From Diplonema japonicum (Eukaryota; Euglenozoa; Diplonemea; Diplonemida; Diplonemidae), in the NCBI GenBank assembly GCA_964019335.1, contig OZ025687.1, positions 310,001-374,000 of the forward strand: a stretch of 64,000 nucleotides of DNA, read 5' to 3'. Shown piece by piece: positions 31,718-41,789 of the stretch. Below the pieces are notes generated by a model. That model was not told where the DNA came from, ran no database searches, and saw only the letters and a program-made list of their open reading frames with translations. The position numbers and the translations under genes were made by a program. Positions within the stretch are counted from its first letter, which is position 1, and each line of letters starts with the position of its first letter.

Positions 31718-32119
31718 TTAATCTACTCCATCTAAGACGTGGTTCGGAAGAACAAAAGCAGTGAGCGTGCCTTGCAACACTGCCTCTGAACGGCCTTGTA
31801 CTTCGGCAGTCACAACGACGATGCGTTTCTTGCCCTTTGTTTCGGTAACAGTGGCGGTGCAGACAAGGGTGTCACCAACCTTAACAGGTTTCATGAATCT
31901 TGTGTTTGCTTCGCCCAGCACCACATTTGGGTCGTTGACTGCCAACATTGCTGCGTAGTCCACAGCACCAAAAACGAAACCTCCATGAGCTAAGCCTTTG
32001 CTGTCGACCCTCATCCGGTTCTCTATCTTCAGCTCTACTATCGCCTTCCCTTCCCCTATTTCTACTGCTTTGCCACAAAGCTCTTCATCGATTTCTTTGT
32101 GCGTTTGTGTAATAGCCAT
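31718..32119 (-). CDS. hotdog-fold acyl-CoA thioesterase (4HBT-like)
   Basis: 133 residues from the ATG at 32119; codons before it translate a homopolymer. The block LAHGGFVFGAVDYAAMLAV is the long central helix of the hotdog fold with its preceding catalytic-type HGG. FMKPVKVGDTLVCTATV is the typical second conserved block of the PaaI/4HBT group. Such enzymes hydrolyse acyl-CoA or acyl-ACP thioesters as tetramers. A weakly related non-catalytic hotdog protein is possible, because the residue that usually acts as base lies in a divergent segment. The 3' end is 66 nt from the start of the large membrane-protein gene. Confidence 0.78.
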   Translation of the reverse strand: MAITQTHKEIDEELCGKAVEIGEGKAIVELKIENRMRVDSKGLAHGGFVFGAVDYAAMLAVNDPNVVLGEANTRFMKPVKVGDTLVCTATVTETKGKKRIVVVTAEVQGRSEAVLQGTLTAFVLPNHVLDGVD

Positions 32120-32629
32120 TTTCGGGTTGTTTTTTTTATATTTTCCCCACTCCCCCTTTTTTTTCTCCAAAATAGAGATGGGACAACGTTATAAATATAA
32201 TCTTTTAAAAAAATGTGACGGAAAAAAAAAAAATAAATATGAATCCCCCTCTCCCGGTCCCTTTTCTTTTTACCACTTTTTTGTTATTATTATTTTTTGT
32301 TTTTTGTCATCTTACATAAATCCTCATTCGCCCCATAAAAAGAAAAGAAAAGAAAAAAAAAAAGAAAAGAAAAAGAGTAAGGCACTTACTAGCGCACTTC
32401 TCTTATTGTTTTGCAAAAAGTTCCCCCACCTTTCCCCCTTCATTTCCCCCCTCACAGTTTTGGTTTTGTTTTTGTGTGTGAAAGAAAAGGAAGGAGGGAA
32501 CAAAAAAAGGTTGGAGTACTTACGGGGGGAAAGGAAAAGGTAGAAATACATAGGGGAAAAGGCAAGAAAAAGAAAGAGAAAAAAAAAAGAAGAAAATACT
32601 ACCCTCCCCTTTTCTTTTCCTTATCTTTT
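32120..32629. other. homopolymer-rich spacer
   Basis: Poly-A, poly-T and purine runs throughout. No gene was recognised. Confidence 0.7.
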
Positions 32630-35405
32630 TCATTCAGCAGACTTGCCAACCCCCTTGGGCATCTTCTTCCTCTCCTCGGTGGTGATATCCTTCGATTTGT
32701 AGAAATGAGGCGCAATTTCAACGAGCCACTCAGGCCTGATTTCGACCACATGTCTCATGAACTCTTTTGTGGTCTGCACAAGCTCGTGATACACAACCCA
32801 ACGAGGAGCTTCGTATTTTTCATCCTTTTCATGTCGGGGAGCCAGGTAAGAACCAGGATGGATCCAGACATCCTGTGATTTTTTTTTTTTTCTTTTTTTT
32901 TTTTTTTCCAATCCATACCATGGGATTTTTAACGGTTTTGTAGCTCCGGCCGTCCTTGTTCCTCCTCGCGGTGTGGTAGAAGAACCCCGCCGTGATGCAC
33001 TTCAAGATGTTCTCAGTGCCACCTTCTCTGACCAAGTCGATTTCAGCTCTCTCGGCAAGCATAACCATTTGGTCCCGTATGTCCCTGGCCTTCCTCATGG
33101 AACGCACTTGGATGTAATTTTCATAGCACCACGCTTCGGAGAAGGACGCGTCGTTCCATTCTTCATATATGTTGCAGAGGGCAAGGTGGTCGCCGCCACC
33201 CTTGAAGAAATTGCGGAGCGCGCTTTCCGCAAGGAATTTTTTGTCACGCGGGACGTGGAATATACTGTTCCCGACGCTGAGCATGGAACAGATGGTTACG
33301 ATTTGGTCGGAACATTCGTACTTACTGCTGGTGCACAGCATTTTGGACAGCTGCGGGTCGAGGGGGAACTCCGCCATCATCCTTCCGACTTTTGTAAGCT
33401 GCCCCTTGTCGTTCAAAGCACCCAACGCGAAAAGTTGTTCCAACGCACGCAGCAACGTGTCGGGAGGCGGTGCGTCCATGAAATCGAACTGCAACAACTC
33501 GTGGATCCCGATAGACTTCAACATCAACACCACATTGCCCAAATTCGTTCGCTGTATCTCCGGGATGACCGCGTCGTCCAGCTCGTGTCGGAAAGAGTTC
33601 GCCGTGTACAGCCTGAAACACTTCCCGGGTTGGGTTCTCCCCGCACGACCAGCACGCTGCGAAGCCTGCGCCTTTGAAATCGGAACAACCTGAAGCGACT
33701 CCATAGATGTTCTTGGGTTGAAACTTTTTTGCTTCACATAACCACAGTCGATGACATAGACAATCCCGTCGATTGTCAGTGACGTCTCTGCGATGTTTGT
33801 TGACAGGACTACCTTCCGCGCGTCTGGTGGACACGGTTCGAAGATCTTGGATTGTTGGTCCGTTGGAAGCGTCGAGTAGATCGGGTACAACAAGAGCTCC
33901 TTGATCTTCGTCCCGAGGCCCTGGGTTTTGTGGCTGAGATCCTCGTAGCATTCTTCGATCTCGTCCTGCCCGCAAAGAAAGATCAAGATGTCGCCGGGCG
34001 TCGGTTGTTTCAAATGAATCTGCAGCGCGCACAATGCCGACGCTTCGATATAGTTCCCCTCCGGGCGCATTGTGTAGCAGATATCAACAGGGTACGTCCG
34101 GCCCGGGATGTTGAAAATGCTTGCACCATCGAAGAATTCCGCGAATTTCGCGGATTGCAGCGTGGCTGAACTGATGATGATTTTGAGTTCGTTGCCGGAT
34201 TCCTTGTTGCGGAAGCGTGCGACGTCTTTGATAAGACCGAAGAGGATGTCGGTGTGGAGTGACCGTTCGTGCGCTTCGTCGATAATCATCACGGAATAGT
34301 CCTCAAGGTCAGGTTTGGACAGGAACTCCCTCAAGAGCATACCATCTGTCATGTACTTTATCTTGGTCCTCTCGTTCGTCAGATCCTCGAACCTAATGGC
34401 GTACCCGACTTCGTTCCCAAGCTTCACGTTCATTTCCTGCGCGACACGCGTTGCAACGGACATGGCGGCCACCCTTCTCGGTTGCGTGCATCCGATTTTC
34501 TTGCCTCCTCTTGTAAACCCCTCTTCGTACAAATACTGTGCAACTTGTGTTGTCTTACCAGAACCTGTTTGACCAACCATGATGGTCACCTGGGAATCCC
34601 GGATGGAAGCGAGGAGATCGTCTCTTTTTTTGTAGATGGGAAGGGATTTTCTTACGTCTTGGATAGCCATGTGTGCTTGTTTTTTTGCTTTTTCCGCCGC
34701 GGCTTTTTGTTCTTCAGGGGTCATTGCCTTGGGCGGGGCTTCCATTTTCCCAGTGATGATGGCTTCGGAGATGAACTCGATCTCATCCTCCATGACTAGG
34801 TCATAGTCGCCGCCGCCGACTTGTGTTGAGGTTGGTTTCTTCAAAACCCCGGTAGTTTTAAGAACGGACGCTTCGAATTCAGCCTGTTCCGCGTACGGGT
34901 TGTGGTTTTCCTCTTCTACGGCTTCATATCGCTTGTGAAGAACGTCGTATCTGTCTTTGTGAGACTTGGCTTGTTCGTGAAAGCTCTCTGCGGTTGTTTT
35001 CAGTTTGAACCCTTCTTCGTTCACCATTTTCTCGTACGCTTTTCTTTCTTGAATCGCCGCTTTGTTCTTCTTCCGCATGGCTGCCTCCGCTTTCTCCGTT
35101 TTTGATAGAAACGGGTTCATTTTCTCGTCCATCTCATCCTGCCGCACCGCGAAGTCGTTGTAATCTGTCATGTGTTTTTCTCGTTTCTTTAAAAACGATT
35201 GCCTCGCGAGCATGCGTAGATCGTCCGTCACTTCATCGTGCGCCTTTCTCTTCCGCAGATCTTCCCGTCTCTCGGTTCCCATTCGTTTCTCCTCGAGTTT
35301 TTTTCTCCTGTCCTCTTCCTTTTTCACCGAATTCACCTTGAGGTTCTTCTCGTACCTCGCCCTTTCGCGTTGATCCGCATCTCGTGCATCATCGTCCCAC
35401 ACCAT
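32630..35405 (-). CDS. DHX16: DEAH-box pre-mRNA splicing helicase, DHX16/Prp2 type
   Basis: Exon 1 is 35405-32919 (829 residues) and exon 2 is 32872-32630 (80 residues plus stop), with a 46-nt intron (GTATGG..CACAG) containing T and A runs. An N-terminal charged region of about 240 residues precedes the helicase core: GQTGSGKT at 278-285, TQPRR, DEAH at 376-379, [14 protein letters not shown] and QRAGRAGR. The winged-helix, ratchet and OB regions follow. The end, including [30 protein letters not shown] and KKMPKGVGK, is the Prp2/DHX16 C-terminus. This ATPase drives the first catalytic activation of the spliceosome, which fits the intron-rich genes around it. Prp22 and Prp43 relatives differ in the N-terminal region and tail; length (909) is close to yeast Prp2. 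Confidence 0.93.
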
Positions 35406-35784
35406 TCCTAACTTGGGATATTTTGTTGAAATACAAGAGGGAAAGAAATATTAGCATAAAAATAGAGAAAGAAAGCTGGTGGTGATTTTTTTTTTTTCCT
35501 CCTGCCCTCCCCCTTCTCTCTCGTCCCGTTTTCTATTGTTCTCCTTACATCGCTGTCGCTGTGCCGTTGGGGGGGGGGGTGTATAAAATCTTTTCAATCG
35601 AAGGTTTTTCCCTCTTTTTTTTTTTTGCTTCTCCTCCCTTCAGACGGAAAGAAAAAAAAAAGAGAGGCAGGAGAGACAATAGAACCGGTCGAGAACGAAA
35701 ACACACAAAGAGAAAAAAAAAAATAGGGGGAGGGGGGAGAACATTGGTTTTATATGTACAAAACAATTCTTTTCTTCTCGCTCG
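35406..35784. other. low-complexity spacer
   Basis: Homopolymers and pyrimidine or purine runs. No gene was seen. Confidence 0.7.
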
Positions 35785-37488
35785 TCAAGTATTTTTTAGC
35801 CTTATCCTTGGTGGGGTGACAGACAAACGCGAGGTAGCGGGTGTGGAAGCTGAGATACCACTGCTGTTGATGACACGGTTCAGATGCATGGTATCGGGGG
35901 TGACGAAAGGGGGGGCGGTGGGACGGTGGCGGTGAAGCAGAGATCGTGCTGACAAAGGCAACGTGGAGTAGAGGTATTCAACATCAGAAGGAAAGGTGAG
36001 GAAGGCAAGCCAGAAGCACCGCGCGGTTGCCAGGTGGTGCTGCGCGTGAACATCAAGAAGCTGCTCCTCGAGGAACATCGTCAGCTGCAACCTGCACGTA
36101 TCAAGTTTCTTGTGCTCGTCATCTACTTTCCCTTCTCGAAGTGCAGTCCAGTCGTCCAAGACAGTCCCACGGTGATACAGCTTCACTTCTGTTACAGCGA
36201 TTCCCAAGCTCTTAGCGAACACCCTCCTCGCGGCTTGATGCGGCTGTCCGTAAGGTATCGTTGCTGCTAGTCTGATCTCTTCCCCGTTCCCCATGAAGGC
36301 CAGCATGTCTACGGTCTCATTCAGCTTTTTCACCGCCGCCGCTAGCAGGTCCGAGATCAACTCGGTGATGCATTCTCGCACCTTCCCTGCCGATGCCGAC
36401 AGCAGTGTTCCCAACGCCTGTACCGGTACGCAGCACCTCACAAAGATCTGCAGGCACCCCCGCGCTGCGCTGTGGGGTGTTGATGACGATGACCCTAACA
36501 GCAGCAGCAAGTTAGGCAGAACCTCTAACACATGCTGCGCGTAGCGCTCTTCGAATATCGTACCCAAGTTCCCTAACACGGTGGTGCTGAACCGCACCAC
36601 AGCAGGCCTGTCATCCTTCAGCTGTATGTTTAACCCCCTTGTCAGCCCTTCGACCTCATCCCACGTCGGGCGCCACCCATCTGACAGCAGTTGTATGATC
36701 CTAGTCAGTGCCTTCGTCCGTGTCGACCATGAAATGTACGGTGCGTTAAGTATCTTGATCTCCTCCTCGATGCTGATAAGGTCTTGCGGCGACTTTGATT
36801 TGGACTTCTTCGCAAGCCTGCCCTTTTTGTGTGCAGAGGCTGCTCTGCGGGATGCACGTAGCTGCGCCTCTCTTGTGTCGGACACTCTGACAGGCTCGAT
36901 CGAGTAGTAGCGTGTCCAGGAAGGAGAGTACGCCATCCGAGCTGGTGGCGACGTACCTTGCGTGGAGGTACTGTAACGACGGGAAGGCTTCTGTGTAGTG
37001 GAGTCATCGAGGGCGTGGGCAAGGATTCTTCTGGGAGAGAGGGAGGGGGTGAGGGTGACATTCGTATTCGCAGAGGGCGAGGGAGGTACCCACTTGCGTG
37101 GGGTCTGCACCCCTGAATCAAGGTTGAAAGGTATTGGTTGCGGTGAAGTGGATTTTTGAATGGCGACGTGTTCAGGGGTAGGACAGTCGAGATTCCTTAG
37201 AAGATGCTTGTGTTTGTCCATCCACGACTCAAAGACACCCGCTTGTTCCTTCACTATCTCTCTGCTAGGGCTCGCCTCGAGCCTGTCACCGACTCTCTTC
37301 CCGGCTTCTCCCAGCCAATCCAAGGCTACGTCCACGTTTTGCTCCTCGCTGATCGACTCCACGCTCTTCATAAACAGCTCTTTGTTCCATTTCTTGATAC
37401 CGCCCTCTTCAGCACTGTCTTCGTCCTCCATGCTCATCGCGTCAGCGCTGACCACATCCCCGTCCTCGCTCACGACCCCCCATGTCAT
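35785..37488 (-). CDS. CLASP-like TOG-domain protein
   Basis: 567 residues from the ATG at 37488 (MTWGVVSEDGD); the seven codons before it start with TTG. The first 240 residues are acidic and then Ser/Pro/Thr-rich with basic patches (KKGRLAKKSKSKSP), typical of microtubule-lattice binding regions. From about residue 245 a HEAT/TOG-type domain begins: WSTRTKALTRIIQLL, WDEVEGLTRGLNIQLKDDR and a run of paired helices through LEVLPNLLLLLG and RGCLQIFVRCC. This matches CLASP N-terminal TOG domains, which bind tubulin and rescue microtubules. The last 120 residues are not recognised. A divergent HEAT protein of other function is possible. Confidence 0.7.
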   Translation of the reverse strand: MTWGVVSEDGDVVSADAMSMEDEDSAEEGGIKKWNKELFMKSVESISEEQNVDVALDWLGEAGKRVGDRLEASPSREIVKEQAGVFESWMDKHKHLLRNLDCPTPEHVAIQKSTSPQPIPFNLDSGVQTPRKWVPPSPSANTNVTLTPSLSPRRILAHALDDSTTQKPSRRYSTSTQGTSPPARMAYSPSWTRYYSIEPVRVSDTREAQLRASRRAASAHKKGRLAKKSKSKSPQDLISIEEEIKILNAPYISWSTRTKALTRIIQLLSDGWRPTWDEVEGLTRGLNIQLKDDRPAVVRFSTTVLGNLGTIFEERYAQHVLEVLPNLLLLLGSSSSTPHSAARGCLQIFVRCCVPVQALGTLLSASAGKVRECITELISDLLAAAVKKLNETVDMLAFMGNGEEIRLAATIPYGQPHQAARRVFAKSLGIAVTEVKLYHRGTVLDDWTALREGKVDDEHKKLDTCRLQLTMFLEEQLLDVHAQHHLATARCFWLAFLTFPSDVEYLYSTLPLSARSLLHRHRPTAPPFVTPDTMHLNRVINSSGISASTPATSRLSVTPPRIRLKNT

Positions 37489-37889
37489 CCCTGTGGGTGT
37501 TTGAAGCAAATATGATTCGGAGTTATGAAGAAATAATGATGGGGAGAAGTGTTAGCATCGACCCACCAAAAAAAGGGGTGGGGGACAATACAGCATTTTC
37601 TGTTTTCTTTCGCGTGCAAGATGCTGTTTTATTTCTTTTCTCTGTTCTTTCCCTTTTTTTTTCTTTCCGCGTCCCGCCCTATACTCGACCTGGGCAAATA
37701 AGGGAAAAAATATCTTTTTTTCTCTTGGTGGATAGACAAAGTCGTAGCAAGGAACCCTGAGCGAAGAGGGGGGAATAAATAAAAATAGAACACGAAAAGA
37801 ACAAAAAAACAAGGACATTATTTATTTTTTTTTCCCTCCCTCAAAAAAAAAAAAAAAAAAAAAAAAGGTTTCTCTTCTTTTTTCTTCTT
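37489..37889. other. low-complexity spacer
   Basis: Contains a 30-nt A tract at 37844-37866 and T runs. No gene was seen. Confidence 0.65.
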
Positions 37890-38732
37890 TTAGTTGTCAG
37901 TGCAACATCTTCGTTTATCGCATTTTGCGCCTCGTTTCAAAGACCCGTACAACCGGGTCAGATGGGTGACTGTTTGGTTTGGGGTACACACGGAGCGGAG
38001 ATGAAGGCTTTGCGAACAGTCAAGAGGGAAGATCCAGGAGGCGCGGACGGGGCAAACACCGCATGGAAGGCTCATGTTTTCTTTGCCTTTTCTGCACATT
38101 TCGCGAGTTGGGGGTAATATATGGCTGTCCTCTTCAGCCCAGCCGTATACATCAGCACCTTGACGGGGGGTTCTGGAGAACCAGTCGCAGCTCACGACAC
38201 CCTTCTTCCGCCCCTTATGTCTATGCGAATTGTCTACCCAGAAACAACTTCGTTCTTTAAGCCAACTGGTAGTGGCAGACTCGGAGAAACGTTTCCAGTT
38301 GGTGGCGAGCGTCGAATAGTCGACATCTTTGTCGTTAAGGAACAACCTTTGGTCCCGCCACTGGCCTATTAAAGTCCCGTAGTCTATCCAGTTCAGAATT
38401 GACAGGAATTCCATCAGGTCCGCCATGAGCCAAAACAATCGGATCAGTTTCAGTTGGTCTTTTCTTTCGTGCTTCGACGCTGTTGGATAGCGCAGCATGA
38501 TTTCATCCTTCGCAATGTGTTTCAAACTTCCTCGGTGACGTTGGTGATGGTGAGCATCATGACCATCGTGATGTTTATGGTCATGATGGTCATCGTGATG
38601 GTCACGCATGAATCCTGCGTCTTCATGATCTGTGAAATCTTTCCACTCTTCTAGCGCGCCACTCCCTGCCACCGAGAACACTATGCACACAAACACAACA
38701 GCTAGCATCGCTGATACCGTGCGGAAAGTCAT
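37890..38732 (-). CDS. LicD-like protein with signal sequence and His-rich region
   Basis: 280 residues from the ATG at 38732 (MTFRTVSAMLAVVFVC), which begins a signal peptide or anchor. A histidine-rich stretch follows (DHHDDHHDHKHHDGHDAHHH). The LicD-type core is visible: LNWIDYGTLIGQWRDQ, then an Asp-rich NDKDVDYS, a later ADVYGW block and the closing HLTRLYGSL. LicD-family enzymes, including eukaryotic fukutin-type proteins, transfer phosphocholine or phospho-sugars in the Golgi or at the surface, and the acidic DxD residues bind the metal-nucleotide. The core is somewhat compact. The His-rich insert may bind zinc or another metal and is not usual for the family. Confidence 0.7.
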   Translation of the reverse strand: MTFRTVSAMLAVVFVCIVFSVAGSGALEEWKDFTDHEDAGFMRDHHDDHHDHKHHDGHDAHHHQRHRGSLKHIAKDEIMLRYPTASKHERKDQLKLIRLFWLMADLMEFLSILNWIDYGTLIGQWRDQRLFLNDKDVDYSTLATNWKRFSESATTSWLKERSCFWVDNSHRHKGRKKGVVSCDWFSRTPRQGADVYGWAEEDSHILPPTREMCRKGKENMSLPCGVCPVRASWIFPLDCSQSLHLRSVCTPNQTVTHLTRLYGSLKRGAKCDKRRCCTDN

Positions 38733-38894
38733 GTAAACGATTTTTTCCCCCCCCTTCACCAAGCCATCCCTAACCTACATTGTTCCTTCTTTCTTCTCTC
38801 CCTTTTTCCGCGGAAACCACGACAGGAAGAAAAAATAAAAAATAAAATAACAGATAACAAGAAAAAGTGTAGAATGGGTGGGACACACCCCTCG

Positions 38895-38932
<38 letters not shown>

Positions 38933-38939
38933 TTTATTA

Positions 38940-39119
38940 AGTGAAAATAAGATAGCATTATTTCACGCGTGGTGGCAGGGGGTTTAACGAGTAGGGATCT
39001 TAGTTCACGAGCGAAGCGAGTGAACTAATATCCCGTTTACTTCACTCGCTGCGCTCGTGAAGTAAAAAGCTACGAGTTAAACCTGCCACCACAAGTGGAA
39101 TAATGCTCTTATTTTCACT
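38940..39119. repeat. fold-back element, about 85-bp inverted arms
   Basis: The left arm runs from agtgaaaataagatagcatt through ggtggcagg and gtttaac to cacgagcgaagcgagtgaa. The right arm repeats it inverted, ending gctcttattttcact. Arms are imperfect, and the centre lies near 39030. The structure could form a long cruciform or hairpin RNA. No coding sequence. It lies about 20 nt from the terminal-inverted-repeat element at 39142. Confidence 0.85.
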
Positions 39120-39141
39120 AATACGTTGTTTTATTTAACAA

Positions 39142-39638
39142 GAGCCGGGTTTGAAAGGGTGGGAGGTTACAGGGTTACAACAAGTGAAAAGTGGGATTGG
39201 ATTACAGGGTGTGGGAGATACAACGTCGCTAAATTTCAGTTTGTTGCGACTCTTTTGTCCAAACATGCAAGCTGCATATGCCTGACGCACTATGTTGTTG
39301 CTGAATTTCATTGCCAGATACTCTTTCATTTGTTCCTGACTAAACACCGAAGCTTTTTTCACCTCATGGCCTTCGTCAAAAGAAGTGCAACCCTGGGAAA
39401 GCTCTGCATTTTTTTTACCGAAGTTTCGTTGGATGATGGCGTTGATCTTGCTGTAACTTGCCCTAAACCTAGGTGGAATAGGTGAAATTAGGCCCAGGAG
39501 TGAAATAATGTTACATTATTTCACGCTCGAACATTATTTCACTCCTGGGCTAATTCAAGGTAAACTGGGAGTGAAAATAAAGCTGGGAGTGACATAAAGT
39601 AAAATCTTATTTTCACTCCCACCCTTGAAACCCGGCTC
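39142..39638. mobile_element. about 500-bp element with 23-24-bp terminal inverted repeats
   Basis: The left end gagccgggtttgaaagggtg (continuing ggag, 39142-39165) is matched inverted by ctcccacccttgaaacccgg (continuing ctc, 39616-39638), with one indel. Internal features are a perfect 20-bp inverted repeat at 39492-39511 and 39531-39550 and a second hairpin at about 39565-39620. Size and ends suggest a non-autonomous DNA element. No target-site duplication is obvious. Confidence 0.7.
39210..39473 (-). pseudogene. possible Crypton-like tyrosine-recombinase fragment
   Basis: One minus-strand frame inside the inverted-repeat element reads ASYSKINAIIQRNFG, then VKKASVFSQEQMKEYLAMK, then RQAYAACMFG and KLKFSDVV. 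By eye this matches the junction between the SAM-like and catalytic domains of Crypton/ZMYM-type tyrosine recombinases (a K-x-FS-x-E helix, then an LxxFxDV strand). The catalytic Arg-His-Tyr residues are absent, so it is at most a remnant. The similarity is short. Confidence 0.35.
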
Positions 39639-39896
39639 GAGTTATATAAAAAAAGAAAAGGAAAAAAAAAAGATAGTCCAATCATTCTTGTCTATAAGTA
39701 TCCTTTTGAAAAAAAAAAAAAAAAGAAAAAAAAAAAGAGGAAAGAGCTGCGTGCTGACGACCGCGAAGCGGCGTACCACTTGTGAGCTCTTTTGCACAGT
39801 TGTGGTTACCCCCGAAGCGTCGGCCAGAGGTTCTTAAAAGCACATTGTTGAGTAGTAGTTGTCAGATAGTGATGTGAAAAAATATTGAAAAAGAGT

Positions 39897-39968
39897 GGTC
39901 GTGACAGGGCTCGAACCTGGGACCGTTGGCTTATTAGACCAATGCTCTACCGACTGAGCTACACGACC
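39897..39968 (-). tRNA. tRNA-Ile (anticodon AAT)
   Basis: A 72-nt cloverleaf with acceptor arms GGTCGTG/CACGACC reconstructed from the two ends. The A box is TAGCTCAGTCGG, and the anticodon stem TTGGT/GCCAA closes the loop CTAATAA, giving anticodon AAT. The B box is GGTTCGAGCCC. A T5 terminator follows on the minus strand. Unlike the other two tRNAs, it has no R repeat upstream. Confidence 0.95.
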
Positions 39969-40783
39969 GACGATTTCAGGTCGGGGGTAAAATCGACGGC
40001 TCCGGTAATGTTGTTGACTTGTCGCGAACAAACAGGGGGAAGGTTTCAACCCACAGAGAAAAAAAGGGAAAAAGGAGAAACAACCTGTAGATTTGCTGGG
40101 CAAGGGTGAATGTTTAACCTTTATCAGTACTGAAAAACCTGTACTATCGTTAAGTAACAAATAATTGCAAACAAACAAAAGAAAAACAGTTAGAAATCGG
40201 ACTACCATATTTTAAAGAATTAAGGTCTGAAAACAATTAAGAAGTTTATAAAGTTGTTAAATGATGTCAGGCAATTTTTCAGAATTTTGCTATGGTTCTT
40301 ATTGAACAACTTAAAACCTAGCTGTGCCGAGGCATTCTAAGTGCTTCCACACCATACCCTTCACAGAATGGGTTTATTAGCCCCCCAAAAAACCAAGCCA
40401 AGTTGAAATTCAGGAAGAGTTTTTGTGAGTTTTTCTTAAAGGCGTAGTATATTAAAATACGGTGCTTATTTTCAATATCTTTTTTTCTTTTCTTTTCTTT
40501 TTTTTTTTTTTTGGTGCCACATTGCTCCTTCAAACAGGGAAGTACTACCACACCAGCCGGGAAGTCAACATGTTCCTCACCAAATAACTTTTATTCTTTT
40601 TTTTTTTTTTTTTTTGCTTTCCTCATGTTCCGCGAGAAGGGGGAAGGAGTACGAAGGCGGGAAGAGGGTCCCATACCCTCACTCTTTATAAGTCCCCACC
40701 TTGATTTCTTTTCTGTTTTCTTCTTTCTCCCTGCTAGAGGGGAAGGAGGCCGAAGGTAGGAAATAAAAGTAAAATAGAATTCT

Positions 40784-40817
<34 letters not shown>

Positions 40818-40877
40818 AAAAATAACAACACAGCCAAAACATTTTTTTTTTTCTTTTTCTCGTTTCTTTCTTTTGCT
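39969..40877. other. AT-rich spacer
   Basis: No recognised gene. It ends in an A tract (40786-40815) just before the inverted-repeat element at 40878. Confidence 0.55.
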
Positions 40878-41377
40878 TACCGGATTTGTATTTATATTGT
40901 TCAGTTTTAATAATGGTCTGGGGATTTAGTGTACTGTATAAATTATGTACCTTTTTCGGATTTTTGGACCCAACTTGGGACTTTTTACAGAACAATACAA
41001 AAAACTATTTTTATTATTTCTGGCCTGACCCAGACTTTCTGTTGTCGGTCCCGTTGCTTCTGTTTTTTTTTGGGGGGTGGTGGGGATAACATGAAAATAT
41101 AAGAAGTACATCAGATGTGTTGTTCGCTGTTGACCTCCTCGTCGGTCATCACCGGTAGCGCCCGAGTGGAAGAACGTAACGCAGATCCCCGGCTGGGGGG
41201 TATTTTGTTTTTGTCTTGGGATTTTTTTATATTTAGGGATATTTTCTGGGATTTGTTTTATTTTTGTAATTTTTATGTTCTGTTTTAATGGTGTTCTGTA
41301 AATATTAAGTACCTTTTTTTCGAATTTTTTGCCCAATTTGGGACTTTTCACATAACAATATAAGTACAAATCCGGTA
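40878..41377. mobile_element. 500-bp AT-rich element with about 24-bp terminal inverted repeats
   Basis: The left end taccggatttgtatttatat (continuing tgtt) is matched by the right end aacaatataagtacaaatcc (continuing ggta), inverted with one mismatch. The right-end block gggacttttcacataacaat also has a direct relative inside the element near 40978 (gggactttttacagaacaat), so the sequence at 40896-41004 recurs in diverged form at about 41270-41375. No coding sequence. It is MITE-like and close in length to the element at 39142-39638, but the ends differ. Confidence 0.65.
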
Positions 41378-41619
41378 TTTAATATAAATTTCTTTGGTTT
41401 TTTTCTTTCTTTTTTTTTTTGGTTTCCCTTAACATTAATGATTCCTTTTTTTTTTTTGAAAACAGGGGGAGGGCTAATACTATTCTGTTCACAAGATAAA
41501 AAAGAAAACAAAAAAAACAAGAAAAAAAAAACCCCCCCTTCGTACCTCTAAAGTGATCGCACAGCATGATTTTTAGAAGTACGAGAGGGTAGACCACGCA
41601 CACGCCAGAAGAAAAAGGT

Positions 41620-41650
<31 letters not shown>

Positions 41651-41789
41651 CAAGGTGTGCACAAAGGGTTTTTACAATTCAAAAAAAAAAAAAAAAAAAA
41701 AAAAAAAGCACCAACGCTTGAAACCGATGTCTCACTGCGTCATTCAATGGTCTCAATGGTGAAACAGGTTTTTTTTTTTTTTTTTCCCC

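Noticed and set aside
39126-39485. Plus-strand frame of 119 codons inside the inverted-repeat element
   Set aside because: No similarity recognised. The opposite strand gives the more convincing recombinase-like frame.
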